Shown in pieces: positions 33,300 to 46,547 of a stretch of DNA of 64,000 nucleotides. Within the stretch, counting starts at the first letter, position 1. Each line of letters starts with the position of its first letter. Below the pieces are notes generated by a model, which was given only the letters and a program-made list of their open reading frames with translations, was not told the origin of the DNA and made no database searches. The position numbers and the translations under genes are program-made. Source of the stretch: Platerodrilus igneus. Its lineage: Eukaryota; Arthropoda; Insecta; Coleoptera; Lycidae. The DNA lies in NCBI GenBank assembly GCA_036346225.1, contig JARFIW010001489.1:496001-560000 (forward strand). The letters run 5' to 3'.

Positions 33300-35690
33300 A
33301 ATTGTACACAATTTTATATATAATTAAAAACAAAAGCCTCCATAAGCTTTTTTTATAATGATGGGCAATAAACATTTATTTTTATATATGAAATGGTCTT
33401 TAAAAAATTCTTTTCAAAGTAGTTATTAATGTTTCAGCACCAATAAATACTACTTCAAATAGAATAGTAACTACACTTCGTTTCACGAGAGAATAAAGGG
33501 ATGAAAAGCATAGGAACTAAAAATTCTCAATCTCATTGGTTAAAACGTGAGACAGACTTACACTGCTTAAATATTATAAATTTTGAGTACAAACTGTGAA
33601 AAAAATACCACCCACGGGTAATCAATTACTTTAGCTTTCCATAAATTTTAATTTCGATTAATATTGTAAAAGATAATTTGTTTTTAAGCCAATAAAGTAG
33701 AAGTTGGTGGAAGGAGTATAACAAAATTCTTCATTGATCAGATAAAATGATCTATCAATATGGCGCTTTGTAATATCGGGTAACGGTATATCGTTTATTA
33801 ATTCTCACGAAACAGGCTGGTGACTAATTTATATAAATTTCTTGTTGCAAATCATAAGAAAAGGTCTACCAGTCACACGTTTATGTCGCAGATCTTTGTA
33901 GTAAACGATATATAGTATGAGCTTTCTAGTAGCTTCTGATTTATTATGTTAATCTGTTTAAGAAATTAGCTTAAATGCAAAATTAAACTTACTTTATAAC
34001 AAATAATTATTCTTTGAAGAAATATTGTAACTGCAAATTTTATGTTTACCGAAGCAACACCAGCAAATATATCATTCTTTTATTATTTAAAATGTGCCAT
34101 TTCTTTCCTATGTTACCATACCGCGGGTCTTGTTTCGGCTTGCATAATTTAACAAATTTTACTAATTAGTTGCTCAAAATAGCCTGACGTTTTTTCAAAA
34201 AGGAAAAGGCAACGTTTACTTTTCTTCTCCAAAATATATGTTGCCATGAAAACTATAAATATCAAATGTCCCATTCAAATTAATGCATATGTACTTACGA
34301 GCAGTTATAATTTCATACATTAACGTAAATTTTTCATTTGGCGTTTAATCCTCATCACGTTTGTATGGTAACTGCTATTTTGAATGCAAAGAGTGAACCT
34401 TTTCATTTAATTTTGTTGATAAAGTGTGAGAATATATTGAGTAACCAATGCATAAGATTTGTTAAGAATAAAATACCCAATAACTTCTACTTGAAACATT
34501 TTCTCCAAAACTTAGATATATGAATTGCAATTGAAATAAACACGGTAAAATTCGAAACGGGACATACGGTATAAAATAATTAGTTATTGCTTTATAAATA
34601 TACTATTTTGACTCTTGTAAAAATTTTTAGTAATTTTAAAGAATTATCAAATATCCATTTTATGCAATTCAATTCTATTTTATTTTATCCCTTTTTGTAA
34701 TATTTTATTGTATGAAATTCTAAGGTTATGCATATATATTTTTTTTATGATCCTTTTAAATTTGGTTAAATTTTTCTGCCTGTGTACTACATCAGAGAAC
34801 ATATACAAATGTATATATTCTCTGTATTACATTTCATGTGTAAAGTTGCTACCTACATACACCTTTTTTGTATAATTACTTCTAGCGTTGGCTACGTACA
34901 CTCATATTGTTGTTAAACTGCTCCCAGAACACTAGTATTATTTCTACATCAAAGCAAACTCTTACAGTACTGTACAGTGATGTATTATAGTGACAGATGT
35001 ATAACAGTGAATGATAAGATCTAAATATTAGTAACTAAGGATGAAGCTCATTCAAAAATATCAAAAGAAACTATCAAAAGTGGTCAAAAGCTAGTGACAT
35101 ATAATTTGTGTGTGGAACATGTCGAACCATGTATTAAAACCGCAACTATAAAGCAGACCGTATAGAACTTGACATTGGTCAAAGCAGTGTAGGCTGACGG
35201 ATCTTTTCGTAAATTAAACAAGAATCCAAAATAACTACTACTTTTATTACTTGACATAAAATCAGCCATTTTACAATCTATTTAACCTTCTTCCTTTTCA
35301 ACCTAATTTCCCATACTCCAATGATACCAACTATAGGAACTAAGCTTTAGCGCTAAAGGCTTAAATTTAAAAATAAATCAAATTTCAGGATAATTACAGT
35401 TTGTCCAACCTGACTAGTGATCGACCACAATCACACTACAGAAAATTACAGTAATTGAACTTAATGTCAACATCACTTACATAAATAGCAAATATATCTA
35501 CATAAGGGCATTACAAATTGCATTTTAACATAATATTTTATACTTAACTAAGGTATAGGTATAATTGATACTATAAGCACCTAAAAAAATATAAACACTA
35601 AACCTTAACTTAATATAAGCACAAAAATACGAAAGTACCATTACGAGCCATAAAAAAAAAGATATCGTGCCTAACTAGCAAGGTATACAT
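33300..35690. other. AT-rich stretch, nothing recognised
   Basis: Only short unsupported ORFs occur, for example 34338-34523. No repeat family or domain was recognised. Confidence 0.55.
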
Positions 35691-35699
35691 TAATTCTCT

Positions 35700-36600
35700 T
35701 AAACATCTTTACTGTATGCTTTCATTCTCGTTACATGTACAACACCGTTATAAGGTATTCTAGTGTTCTGAAACACTATTATATCGTTTACCACATACCT
35801 ACTATGAGGCAAAACGGCAGTTACCTCATAAGGCCCCTCGGAATTTAGGAATTAATTTTTTGATGTTTAACATTTTGTATTTCCATTTTATAAAAGGCGC
35901 TTTTAATTATTTTACCATTTCAGTTTCTTAACAAATATGTCGCTTGATTGGTGAGTTGCACTTTGTCAATCCTAAGATTTTGTTTGAACAGTTGGCTTAA
36001 AACCTTCGTTAAAGGCGTGCTGGTGCTTATTTATTCAAACATACTTGCCAACAGCATACTTGTTGGCAATTATGTGTGTGAATGCTGACTTGAGTATTTT
36101 TTTTTTCATTATGCTTAGTAACTTTAGCCGGTTTTATTCTCATAGCACTGTGAATTGAACTATTTATTACAACGCGATATAATTTTGTCTATATTTCGGA
36201 GCCAATTATAGGAACCGTGTAAGTTAAAAGATGGCCAAGTCATGCTTTTTAAAGTTCTAATCACAAGTTCAACCATACATGCTAAACAAGATATGATCTC
36301 ATATTTCTTAATTAAAAAGCGAAAATTTTTTTATTATACAACTTTGTTCCAAAGTCAGATTGTAAATTTTTCGGTATTTTCCTAGATTTGTCCAAAATCG
36401 ATTTCGTATCATCAGTCACACTAGAAGCGGATTTATTTTTTAACGGCGAAAATCAAACAAATTTCGAGAAACAATCGATTACTATTAGAAATACTTGTAC
36501 CCATGTTTTCTCGCAAATATGGAATCGTATCTACTAAATCTGTATGAGAAAGGTCGTTTAATTTCCTTACTATAACCCTGCGCCTCTTAAAATTGATTTT
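35700..36600 (-). pseudogene. Gypsy-type integrase fragment
   Basis: On minus, the core has LQSDFGTKLYN near 36340-36370 (second catalytic Asp) and CMVELVIRTLKSMTW near 36235-36285 (third catalytic residue Glu). The chromosomal-end domain near 35735-35840 reads GPYEVTAVLPHSRYVVND, then FQNTRIPYNGVVHVTRMK. This last motif (GPYxVxxVLxHDRYxVxDxxGFQxTxxPYxxVxxxxRMK) is typical of gypsy-group integrases. Stops interrupt the middle. The fragment ends about 250 bp upstream of the first kinase exon in this window, in the opposite orientation. Confidence 0.72.
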
Positions 36601-36853
36601 TTCTGGTTCGTGACTTTTATTTACAATAGAGAAAAACTGCTGTACAGCTCATTATGTATACTTTTACAGCCCATGCTGCTAAAAGCTTAAAATTTAAATG
36701 TCAGTTTAGTTTAATGAACAAATAAATATTTTTTATGAATTGCAATAAAAATACTTGCAACACGTACCGTTGTACCATTCTGGGATACTTTATGATTGTG
36801 ATTTTCTGATATTTTCAGCAACGTCTTATTAATAATGTTTTGTTTTATTTCAG

Positions 36854-37139
36854 GAATAAAAAATTTCGGGCCATTAAAATTATAAAATCGAATATGTTCT
36901 TCAACAGCGTTGCACACGATGAATTACACATACTGGCATTTATCCGTGGCGTGAAGCCTGCTCATGAAGGCTACAACTCAATTATTTTAATACGGGACCA
37001 TTTTATGCAGCAGGGTATACTTAACCGCATTCACTCTTGTCTTGTATTTGATGTACTGGGACCAACTTTATGGGATTTGATTGTTGATGGAGGTAGTAAA
37101 GGACTTGGCCAACCAGCTGTAAAAGCAGCTATTAAGCAG
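36854..37139 (+). CDS. SRPK-like serine/arginine-protein kinase, exon (N-lobe to start of C-lobe)
   Basis: The exon is bounded by TTTTATTTCAG before 36854 and CAG/GTATGT at 37139/37140, and is 286 nt with one base before the first full codon. It encodes the catalytic-lysine strand (FRAIKIIKS), a diverged alphaC region (VAHDELHILAFIRGV), and hinge text CLVFDVLGPTLWDLIVDG. It ends QPAVKAAIKQ. This lines up with SRPK kinases (VALKIVKS; MVFEVLGHNLLKWI; VKxIIxQ followed by VLQGLDYLH), which phosphorylate SR splicing factors. It is more divergent than usual SRPKs, so it is probably a paralogue. The next exon in phase is at 47829. Upstream exons with the Gly loop were not found in the window. No disruption is seen. 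Confidence 0.82.
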
Positions 37140-37384
37140 GTATGTATAGTTATTATACAATCTATAAATTAAATATACAGCATATGTTGCATCAATAGAA
37201 AGAACAAAAATTAATTGAAGTGTTTTAAAATTTGTGGCGTAAGTAGGAAAATGTACCATTAATAACGATCCTCTCTCCTTTACTATCCTCGTTTTCTTCA
37301 TTCAGTTTTATTTGTATGCTCCTTATAGAAAAACCATTGTTCAAGACATCTGCGGGCGCGTGGGTGCGCGTGCGTGCTTACGTA

Positions 37385-37414
37385 CGTATGTGTGTGTGCG
37401 TGCGTGTATGTGTA

Positions 37415-37449
<35 letters not shown>
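37385..37449. repeat. (TG)n / (AG)n compound microsatellite
   Basis: Alternating TG/CG/TA purine-pyrimidine steps pass into (GA)n. The ORFs on both strands here are low-complexity artefacts. Confidence 0.95.
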
Positions 37450-39683
37450 TAAAGAGGTCACGAGAGGTCAAGGAAACCCAAAATCTATAAAGAAAACCCA
37501 CTCAACTAGAAGAAAACCGAAAAAATTGTTTGAATCAAATTTTACTGCATATACCTTTAAAGTACTCGATAGTATTCCGTACGTGTAAATAATCATTACG
37601 ATATAAATACAAAAAGTCATTATTCCGCGCAAGAACAATATCAATTTATTGCTTTTATTAATTAAAATACTAAACGAACGTTTTATTGCCGCCAAACCAA
37701 TCTTTTTGGTACAATTATTAAGAAACATTCGTTTGCATTTTCAAAACCGTTAAGAAAACAATTGAAATTTTTATTAGCTAAATTGGCTTCCGTATGTATC
37801 GATATATCATTTAAATTCATTTTATGAGTTTTAAATAAAGAGTCTTTCTGAAACTTTCGTGATTATTAGAGAATAGAATGCGTTTCGTTTACTGAGAATT
37901 ATTTTAAAAGCAAATAATTTTTAGTAAATACAAAAAAACCCGTGACCAATAAAGAGTCGTAAAATAAATCCGAGAAAAAATAACGCGAGTTCAACTACTG
38001 TATATGAAAGAAGGAAATAGGAGCTAATAACTTCGTGCACTAGACAAGAATAAACAGCGCGTTTTACGCTAAAACATGAATCATTAAAACCGTGGAATTC
38101 GCGAAAATATTGTATCGCCAGGATATGATATGTTCCAATCTAAAACGTTGACGTATAAAGATATTTTAATATAAAAGCCGAAACTTGATTAGAACCATTC
38201 GTTTAAGATTCATTCGAGTTTGATTCTCTTAAAACCAAGTAACATGTAAGATTTAAGATTTAGCATTCGGCGATTCATTGCATTTTACAAGATTAATTTG
38301 GCATGCGTACAGTATTTGACATTTAACATGTAACTTCGGATGTGTAAGTTAGAGCAATGTAAATTACTCTACGAAATGAAACAGCATTGTGACACAACTT
38401 GTGCATCCACTCGACAACATAACATGCTATTAAAGTAACAAGGTATCATTGTTGGTTACTCGGCAACTACAAAATTCACAGACATTTAAATTAAAAAAAT
38501 CAACGAAAAATATCGAAGAACCAATACTCCTTTAAAATGCCTTTTTAGGGTTTTGATCAATCAACAAAACAAAACATACAACATAATTGAAAGCTATTTG
38601 TGATTTATAAGTATCATATTGATTAGGTATCCTATAAAGACGATTAACCATTTAACCTTATACCACCTAATTTGTAGTTTTGTAAAAGATGTTTTATATT
38701 CCATACAAAGCTAATATCTCAAAATAAAGTTTTATGAGAAAACAACATTAACCATTTGTTGATATAGTTTTAGTATACAAGTAATGCACGGAGCTTCAAC
38801 ACATATGTATGGAATTTCGTTTGAACCAATGATAAAACTGCCTTGTTTCTATGACCTCACAATGACCTTTTCCAGCTATACCTTTTTTCTAGCGGTTTTA
38901 ATATATAATTTTAATAAAGCCACTGTTCAAAATTTCTATACTGTCAATATTTACTTTTTTTTAGTAACGCTCTATTTCGCAGTTGATATAAACATTGTAT
39001 GCTGTCAGTTTTATCATTATTAAAAATGACTTATACTTCAACTTGGACCGAAGTCCTAAATTAAGGATCTTGTTAGGCAAGGATTAAAATTAAACACAAA
39101 AAGAAACAACAATAGAGACTAATTTTATATATCCTCAGCTATAGGTTGAAATTTTACTTCAAGAAGAAGCAGCCATTGAAATTCATTTTGGCAAAAATAC
39201 GGTGATGCACAGTCAGATTGATGTAGGGTTTCGACCACGCCCATTGGTGAAACTCCTGCACTCTGAATACCGCTTCTAGCTTCAAACTGTTGTGGACACA
39301 TTACTTGAGATTGTTATGATATCTCGACATGAAAACAATTAGAAGTTCGTCTATACATAATATTCTTGGTGATTGATCTAGATTTAAATTTTCACATAAA
39401 CGAAGCTACAAAAATTCACAAAATATACCAATAACATGCTTATTTTGAAGTTCGGACATTATTTTAAAGGGATCACCTATTCTATATACTTGATCTTCCT
39501 CGAATGTTTCCAAACAGTACATATTCACCATTGTTTCCAGAAGGCATTTTGTTTTACAAGCGGTATATATTGTACGCTACCACGAGAAACCCTAATAATA
39601 TTTCACTGGTAATAAATCTAGTTATAGTCTTTTTATCTGGACTGAAATATAGATATGTTGACAAATACAACATCAGTAGTTTT

Positions 39684-41553
39684 GCTAGGCCGCTTCGAGA
39701 ACAAAAATAAGCATAGAATCCGATGTATATATAGGTAAAATAACATGCGGGCGAAGCGCTGGGGCTTCGGTGTCTTTGTTGGTAGATAGTTTGCTTAATG
39801 ATGAATGTGTAATGGGACTCTTTAGGCCTTTGCCCTTGTCACCGCGGGGGGCGCAGCGCCAACCGCTTGTCTTTCTTGTTAGATAATATGGTGAATGGGG
39901 AATGCAATAAACGTGGTGGATGACGTTAAACATTCTGAAAATGATAAATGTCGAAGTTATACTAGGCCGCTTTCTACAACAAACCGCACAGCCAGATATG
40001 TATACGCAGGTTTGAGAACAAAATTTTCTTTATGTGCAAAATTTGCTTTTGGGACGTCCACTTGCATAGAATAAAATGCGAGCGAAGCTCTGGGGCTCCG
40101 GTGCCTTGTTGGTGGATAGTTTGCTTAATGGCGAATGGGGCTCCTTAGGCCTTTGCCCTCGGGGCGCGCAGCGCCGGCCGGGTGTCTTTGTTGTTAGATA
40201 GTATGGTGAATGGGGTGTTATAAACGTGTTGGATGATGTTAAACATTTTCAAATGACAAATGCCGAATGGGGCACCCCAGATGAAGATCGGGGCTCCTTA
40301 GAGCTTCGCCCATCTTTATATTCTTGTTGTATTAGTTAATTGAAGAGAGATTATTTTAGGTTAAGCAATAAACGTGGTGGATGACGTTTAACATTATCAA
40401 AATGATAAATGACGAATGAAGTACTCCAGATGCGGATCGGGGCTCCTTAGAGCTTCGCCCTCGTTTATATTCTCGTTGTATTAGCTAGTTGAAGAGAGAT
40501 TATTCTAAGTTAAGCAATAAACGTGGCGGATGACGTTAAACATTCTTAAAATGATAAATGCCGAATGGGACACCCCAACGTGTTCTGAACAAGACTGTAC
40601 CCCTCTAGGTGTTTGACTACTTTAGAGATTTTTAAAAATTTTTTAGCAGTGTTCCCGAGAGCTTTACTTTGTATTAAATATTAAATAACATGTGGATGAC
40701 GTTAAACATTTTGAAAATGATGAATGTAGAATGGGCCCGCTGGTATGTGCTGAACAAAGCTGTGCCCCTTTAGGTGCTCGACCACTTCGGAGATTTTTTT
40801 TGTAGGTTAAGCTAAAATTAAACTTGTTGAAAAATTTTTGTGTTAAGTAAAAAACGCGGCGAATGACGTTAAACATTCTCAAAATGATAAATGCGGAATG
40901 GGGCTCCCTAGGGTGTTCTGTCCGGGGCTGTGCCCCCCTAGATGATTGACTACTTTGGAGATTTTTAGGTTAAGCAAAAAATAACAAGAAATGCAGTGAA
41001 TGACGTTCGCAAAATGATAAATGCGGAATGGGATTCCCTGGCCGTGTTCTGAACGGGGCCGTGCCCCATTAGGTAATTGACTACTTCGGAAATTTTGTAG
41101 GTTAAGCATATATAAGAAACGTGGTGGATGACGTTAAACATTCTCAAAATGATAAATGCGGAATGGGGCTTCCAAGGTTGTTCTGAACGGGGCTGTACCC
41201 CCCTAGGTGATTGACTACTTCAGAGATTTTTAAGTTAAGCAAAAATTAAACGCGATGAAGAATTTTTAGGTTATGCAAAAACGTGCGTGTGGTGAAGAAT
41301 TTAGCGGTACTCCTTAGAGCTTCGCCTTCGTTTTTATTCTCGTTGCATTAGTTAATTGAAGAGAGATTTTAGGTTAAGCAAAAATAATAAATGTGGTGGA
41401 TGACGTATTCATTCTCAAAATGATGAATGGCGGTGGGGCTTGTTAGCGTGTGCTGAACGGGGCTGTGCCCCATTATTTTTGTGTTAAATATCAAAACAGA
41501 ATAGCAGAAATTATTCGGCTCGTATTATAATTGTTTTAATTTAAAATATCGGT

Positions 41554-41592
<39 letters not shown>

Positions 41593-41860
41593 GTATGCAA
41601 AAAACTTGTTAAGACAGGTATCTCTTGTTTTGTTTATGAATGCATCACCAAAATAGTTTATACAATTACTCTGAACTCGTACCCGGATCTAAAATACAAC
41701 CTTCTTTTTTTTTATTCTAAGTATAGCCGCCTGAATTTCAAATATATATTCAAATCGTCGTTATTTAAAACGTGGTGAAAAATTTGGATAGTGCTGTAAT
41801 CATTTTCAAATGCGGAATGGGGCTCAATAAGGTGTTCTGAACGAAGGCTTTGCACCCATT
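39684..41860. repeat. Irregular tandem array with GC-rich hairpin units
   Basis: The core GATGACGTTAAACATT followed by AAAATGATAAATGCGGAATGG recurs about ten times, near 39920, 40228, 40380, 40529, 40694, 40863, 41000, 41129, 41400 and 41800. Typical spacing is 130-170 bp, but it is longer at both ends. Between cores are hairpins such as GGGGCTGTGCCCC, and GC-rich runs such as GGGCGCAGCGCC and GGGGCTCCTTAGAGCTTCGCCC-type sequences (22-base motif starting near 40439). Units end in GGTTAAGCAA. The GC islands contrast strongly with the AT-rich intron. The left edge is related to 11945-12110. Confidence 0.88.
41553..41591. repeat. (GT)n microsatellite
   Basis: An almost pure GT run lies just after the last hairpin unit of the tandem array. 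Confidence 0.95.
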
Positions 41861-41943
41861 CAAATTCTTATTTATTTATTTTTCTCGTTTTAGCATTGTT
41901 ATCACCGCTAGCGTCGTATTAATTTCAGAAAAATTTTTTAGTA

Positions 41944-41946
<3 letters not shown>

Positions 41947-41977
<31 letters not shown>
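41947..41977. repeat. (AT)n tract at the SINE 3' end
   Basis: A pure TA dinucleotide run follows the SINE body in its own orientation, similar to the CT/TA-rich tail of the copy at 56.2 kb. Confidence 0.95.
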
Positions 41978-41979
<2 letters not shown>

Positions 41980-42154
41980 AAATTAATAAGATGAAATAAT
42001 AACTTAGACTTTTATAAGTAAAGTCCAAATGATCATTTCAAATCGAGCTAGTAATTGAAAGAAGAAAAATATAAGGCCTTGAACAGGATTTGAACCTGCA
42101 TCTCAGTTTTGCCGGAACTGTACGTTTACCAATTTACCAATTACGCTACCCGGC
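41980..42154 (-). mobile_element. tRNA-derived SINE, copy 1
   Basis: Read on minus, the tRNA-like head (42154-42075) has an A-box-like sequence (GTAGCGTAATTGG), a short duplication of TTGGTAAA, and a B box (GGTTCAAATCC). The body that follows (TTCAATTACTAGCTCGATTT, AAGTCTAAGTTATTATTTCA) is shared with the two copies near 55.8 and 56.2 kb. A pure (AT)n tract at 41947-41977 lies at the 3' end. The tRNA part is too diverged to fold well, so it is a SINE and not a gene. Confidence 0.78.
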
Positions 42155-44001
42155 AAAACATAAGCTGCTAAATACTCCTTTCTACTTAAACAAGAAAATT
42201 TTACCTTAAAATTCAAAATTTGTTGTTTATACAAATTCACTACTGTCCATCTTTATCAAACAAATTATAAAGATATTCAACACACACCAAAAGATCTAAG
42301 ATTGAACAACAAAGCATAAGTTACCTGACGGTTAATGCACTCGTGGCTCCAATGTACATCGTCCTTTGTTAATCACACTATTCCAACTGGGTTATGTTTA
42401 CGTCCTCGGATTACTGGTCGCCTTTAAAAAATTTTCTACACCACCATTCATCTAAAATTGTTTCAGGGCTTTTCAGGAACTCATCTATGTATATCTGAAT
42501 CTTGTTTTGTGGATCCAATCACGTTTACTAATAATACTTGATTACTCACTCCCGAAAAATAGCAAAGCAATTCATAATTCGTTCACGCTATACAAAGCGG
42601 CATACTTCAATGTATTTATTTATCGCTACTACTTTAGATAATTGGTACAGTGATACTCGCAAATATAACTAGACTTTATTACCTTATCTATCTTCTGTAA
42701 GTGCACTCAAGCATAATAACTTGTATCGTAGCACGTATTCTGCTTGAAGTATGGTATCACATCAAAAAATAAAGAGCAAAACTGTTTAAAGTATTCAATA
42801 AAATCAAAAATCTAAGAGCCAAACTGTTTAAAGTATTGAATAAAAATCGAAAATCTAATAGAGCGAAACTCCTATAAACACGGGTTTATATAATGGCGCG
42901 CCCGCACGTCGGATTTGTCCCTCAACGGACAATTTCCAGAATTTCGCATTCTATGTTCCCTTTTCGACAGCTCGGCACGCGATTCTACAAAATTTGCACT
43001 CGCGCCAGTTGAAAATCTAAGAAATTTTCACACGGCTCACAAATACGTCCGAGAACAACTAATTAATTTTATACAGAAATCGTTACGTTTACACCTCTCA
43101 TGTTTGCATCTTCTTCCAACCATTCGTAGCCTTAGTGAAGCTTCACTAATCACGCCTTTATTATCAGTGTCTCTGGTTTACGCGTTTATCCATCCATTTC
43201 TACCTTGGTCTAAGTGGTACAAATCGATATTTTTTATTATGGGCTATTTCAATCCACGTGGACTCGCGACGTGACTTACTTGAGTTAAATAACCCCTTAT
43301 CTAGCCTTTCCCGTTAATATAAGCTACGGTTTATCCGACCGTTTCCAATATACGTAGAATCTGCGTGTTTATCAGCTCGAATTTATTAGAATTTGACATT
43401 TAAAAGTTTGCAGGTGTGCGCTCCTAATGAATGTTTTAAATATAATTCTCCGAGCTTTGTTTTCATGGTATTTTAATCTTGGATTTTCACAGGCTTTTAT
43501 GCTTATTATATATTACTAATGGTTCAATTAACTCCAATTAAAATAATAATGAATGGCATTGACTTCTACCATTTAATTTTTAGCGAATACTAATTAAATA
43601 TCAATTATTATTTGTACACTTTGTTTAATACCCGTTACTTAAAAGTTGAATTAATTAATATAAATTTCGCACGTAATTTTTATTTGTTTCTTTATACTTA
43701 GAACAATTAAATTACATACAAGTTGAGCATTTTAATTCTGCATCTTTTTATAGAAAGCGTCTAGTGAGTAATTTAAATCCCTTATTTTTAATGAAACGAA
43801 TAAATTTTTATGCTCCACGGTTTTAATAACGCGTATTATCTAATAAAATTCTATACAAACCCTACATTCTAATTGAATGATTTAAATCTTCACACTAGGC
43901 ATTTTAATCACGCGTACTTTTTCCCAAAGCTTCCTTATACACGGTGATTAAAATTATTTGATGTCGTTAATTAATTTTCTACCCTGGTCTAAATTTGAGT
44001 A

Positions 44002-44044
<43 letters not shown>
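42155..44044. repeat. Long dispersed repeat, copy 1
   Basis: This segment matches 61075-62697 in the same orientation over nearly its whole length. Shared landmarks are AAATACTCC, TGTTGTTTATACAAATT, CACTCGTGGCTCCAATGTAC, GTTTATATAATGGC, GTGTCTCTG, GAATTAATTAATATAAATTTC and a terminal GTCTAAATTTGAGTAATA that leads into (TA)n. Relative to copy 2 it has an extra stretch of about 240 bp at about 43700-43945 and lacks small pieces elsewhere. No protein is recognised in it. It could be a solo LTR or a non-autonomous element. Confidence 0.82.
44008..44044. repeat. (AT)n tract ending the dispersed repeat
   Basis: A TA dinucleotide run at the right end of copy 1 occupies the same place as the TA run at the end of copy 2. 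Confidence 0.95.
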
Positions 44045-44047
<3 letters not shown>

Positions 44048-44059
44048 TTCACTTACTAA

Positions 44060-44800
44060 ACGTTGCCAAATGCTGAAAATGTGTTTTTTCATTTAAATAC
44101 ACGACTGATTATTGCTACGGTAAATATGAACGCTTTTAGAGACTCTGATCATGTACCAAATGCGTATTTGGCGATTCATCAGATGGATATGCGTATCAAA
44201 CTTTCCAGTATTAACTGTTGTACGTTTGCCATCGGCAAACGCAATGTTCATTACCATCGAAGTTGGAGGGACATTTTGCCACAACAAATGTTCATACAAG
44301 CGCTGTTCCGCTATGGTTCACTTGGCTTCCGTGTCAGCATAGGCGAGACCCTTTAAGCCGTTAATGGTGACATGAAGTAACGGATGTTGCACGTCATTAA
44401 TGCCTACGTCATGTGCCAAAATGAACCGATGCAGTATGTTGTGTCGTATTCGTACTTGGTAGTGCACAATTCAAGCATTGCGATTTTATATAGTCAGGCA
44501 GATTAAAACCGTTACAAAAAAATATTCGAATTTCTTTTAACATTTTGAACAGGTGTCAAAGGTTCAGCCTTAACGATAACATTTTGTTTTACGGGACTAT
44601 TGACGACCTGTTCCATTGCACACGCATATTTACGGCAATAGGATTATACGTGACCAAAATTATGGCAATATTTACACTTTGGACGAACTTTTGATTGCTC
44701 TTCGGTATGACCACTTGACTATTCTGTTTAACGCGATGTTTATCTAATTCCTCATATGTTACGTTACGTTTCTGCATTAAATTTAGTCTACAGGGGGCAG
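44060..44800 (-). pseudogene. Retroelement gag zinc-knuckle/protease-region fragment
   Basis: On minus, near 44690-44620, a CCHC knuckle reads C-K-Y-C-H-N-F-G-H-V, stop, S-Y-C, that is CX2CX4HX4C with a stop inside it. Downstream, on the same strand, 44299-44093 encodes FADGKRTTVNTGKFDTHIHL, which could be the protease region of a gypsy-like element, though no catalytic D-T/S-G is clear. I therefore call only a retroelement gag-pol fragment. Confidence 0.5.
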
Positions 44801-44809
44801 AATACCGTA

Positions 44810-46540
44810 GCAGTAAATTATTGCACTAGCTAGCTTTTAGTGGTGCGGTGTTCGTTCAATGAAAGCAAATATACTATTTTGAGGGGTATATAAATTCTAA
44901 TATTCTACTACTTTTACCGTTACCTTAAAAGATCTTTAAACACTCTTGGCCCTGTTTTGCCTTTGAGCGCCCACTCACTTGGAGGAAACCCCAATTGAAG
45001 CTTCCCGGAAGCCGGGTGTTCTAAGGGACAGTTTAACGGTTATCACTGCAGTTGGAGGTTGATGGAATCATAGTTACGCCGTTATTACCTACTTCTACTA
45101 TAGAAAAAAATAACTCCATTTCGTATATACCTAACCTATACTGTAGAACATGGTGAAACAGGCGAATGACAATAAAGAAAAGCTATGATCTGCCCCTAAT
45201 TGGCCAAATATTCGTGTAGCTAAGGAACATTGTCAACAATGGTAGTTTGATCAATTTAATTTTTATATATGAATTATACGTATACAATTGTAAGTTTATC
45301 TTTATGAAAAGTCGGTCTATACAATACGCCTTAAATAAACGTACATTAACGTTAAAAGTCCTTATTAATAACAATAAGCTTCACACCTTATTATCATTAT
45401 TAACCAATTTCCCGAGCGTCTATTTCTAATTTTTCTGACTTTAATACGATGCGGTTTAAGGTCCCAATATTGATTACTGTTTGTATTTGTACTACGTGTT
45501 TTACTGTGTATGCTATTATCCTAATTTAATAACATAGTAGAATACCAACGGTGTTAAATATAAGCTGCTAAAGCTTCTACATTTTTCAGGTTGCTTACTT
45601 GCTTAAAGTCATTTAACAAGTTGAAATTAATAAACTCATTTCTACTGCCTAATGTTTACTTAAGTCATTATGTGCACGAAACAAAAATCAGTTTGGAAGG
45701 GTTATTACATATAATTAAGTATTGATGTTTACCTATTTTTACTATAAGACCATTATCGTTCATCTATACCATCAGCATGCGATAACTACATCGTCTCACT
45801 AAATTCTATCAATCCTTCTGTTCTGATCTGGATCTAATAAGAAAACACACCTTTGTATGTGAGTCTTTATAAAACGCGCCCTTCAAACCCTCGCCGTAAT
45901 ACCTCACCTACGCCACAAATATTGCATTTCTGCACAATCTGTCAAATGACGTTAGATTCCTTTTAAAGTGAAATGCCTCTGCACTATCCTCTTATGGATG
46001 GTATGAAAAAAATAGTTTCAGGAAAGGGCACGAGACACATCGGGGTGCAGGTAGTTTATACTTTACGTATTTTAGGGGCAGAAAAAGGTTTGCGATTTCT
46101 ATATAGGACTATATGAAGAATGTTCCAACAATTTTATTCTAGGCCTTCAAAAATTACGCTGTTTATTTGATGCATAACACTGATGTAGCACGATTTTGTA
46201 TTTAGAATGTTGTAACCGAGCTTTTAACAACACATCTGGCAAGCATGTTGTTATTTAACAGTCTACACTTAACAGTTCCCCTATCTTCAAAAACAACAGT
46301 TACAATTGGTCCAGATTTGAAGAAAGTTAGATTATTATTGTCATTCCTATACTTCTAAACTGCTTTACTTTAATGGGATTAGAATAATTAAAGAGTATCA
46401 GTGTACCTAGTGCTACTTAGATTCAGTTACTCACGTATAAATTCAATTTCTGTCCCGAGTAATAATATAAACTGCATTTGACTTATCATTGTCATATTTC
46501 TCAGGTGTTGCTTTGCACCATTTGATACATTAGGCACCTT
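44810..46540. other. Intron sequence without recognised genes
   Basis: No domain is seen. A slightly GC-richer piece at about 44945-45060 (CCCCAATTGAAGCTTCCCGG) may be the tail of the gag-bearing element. The remainder is AT-rich and featureless. Confidence 0.5.
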
Positions 46541-46547
46541 TTAACTT

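Noticed and set aside
37298..37588. Cys/Val- or His/Thr-rich ORFs on both strands
   Set aside because: They read through a (TG)n(AG)n microsatellite and have no other support.
39684..41860. CRISPR-like array of regularly spaced repeats
   Set aside because: The repeat spacing varies from 130 to 300 bp, the intervening sequence is itself repeated with hairpins, and the host is eukaryotic.
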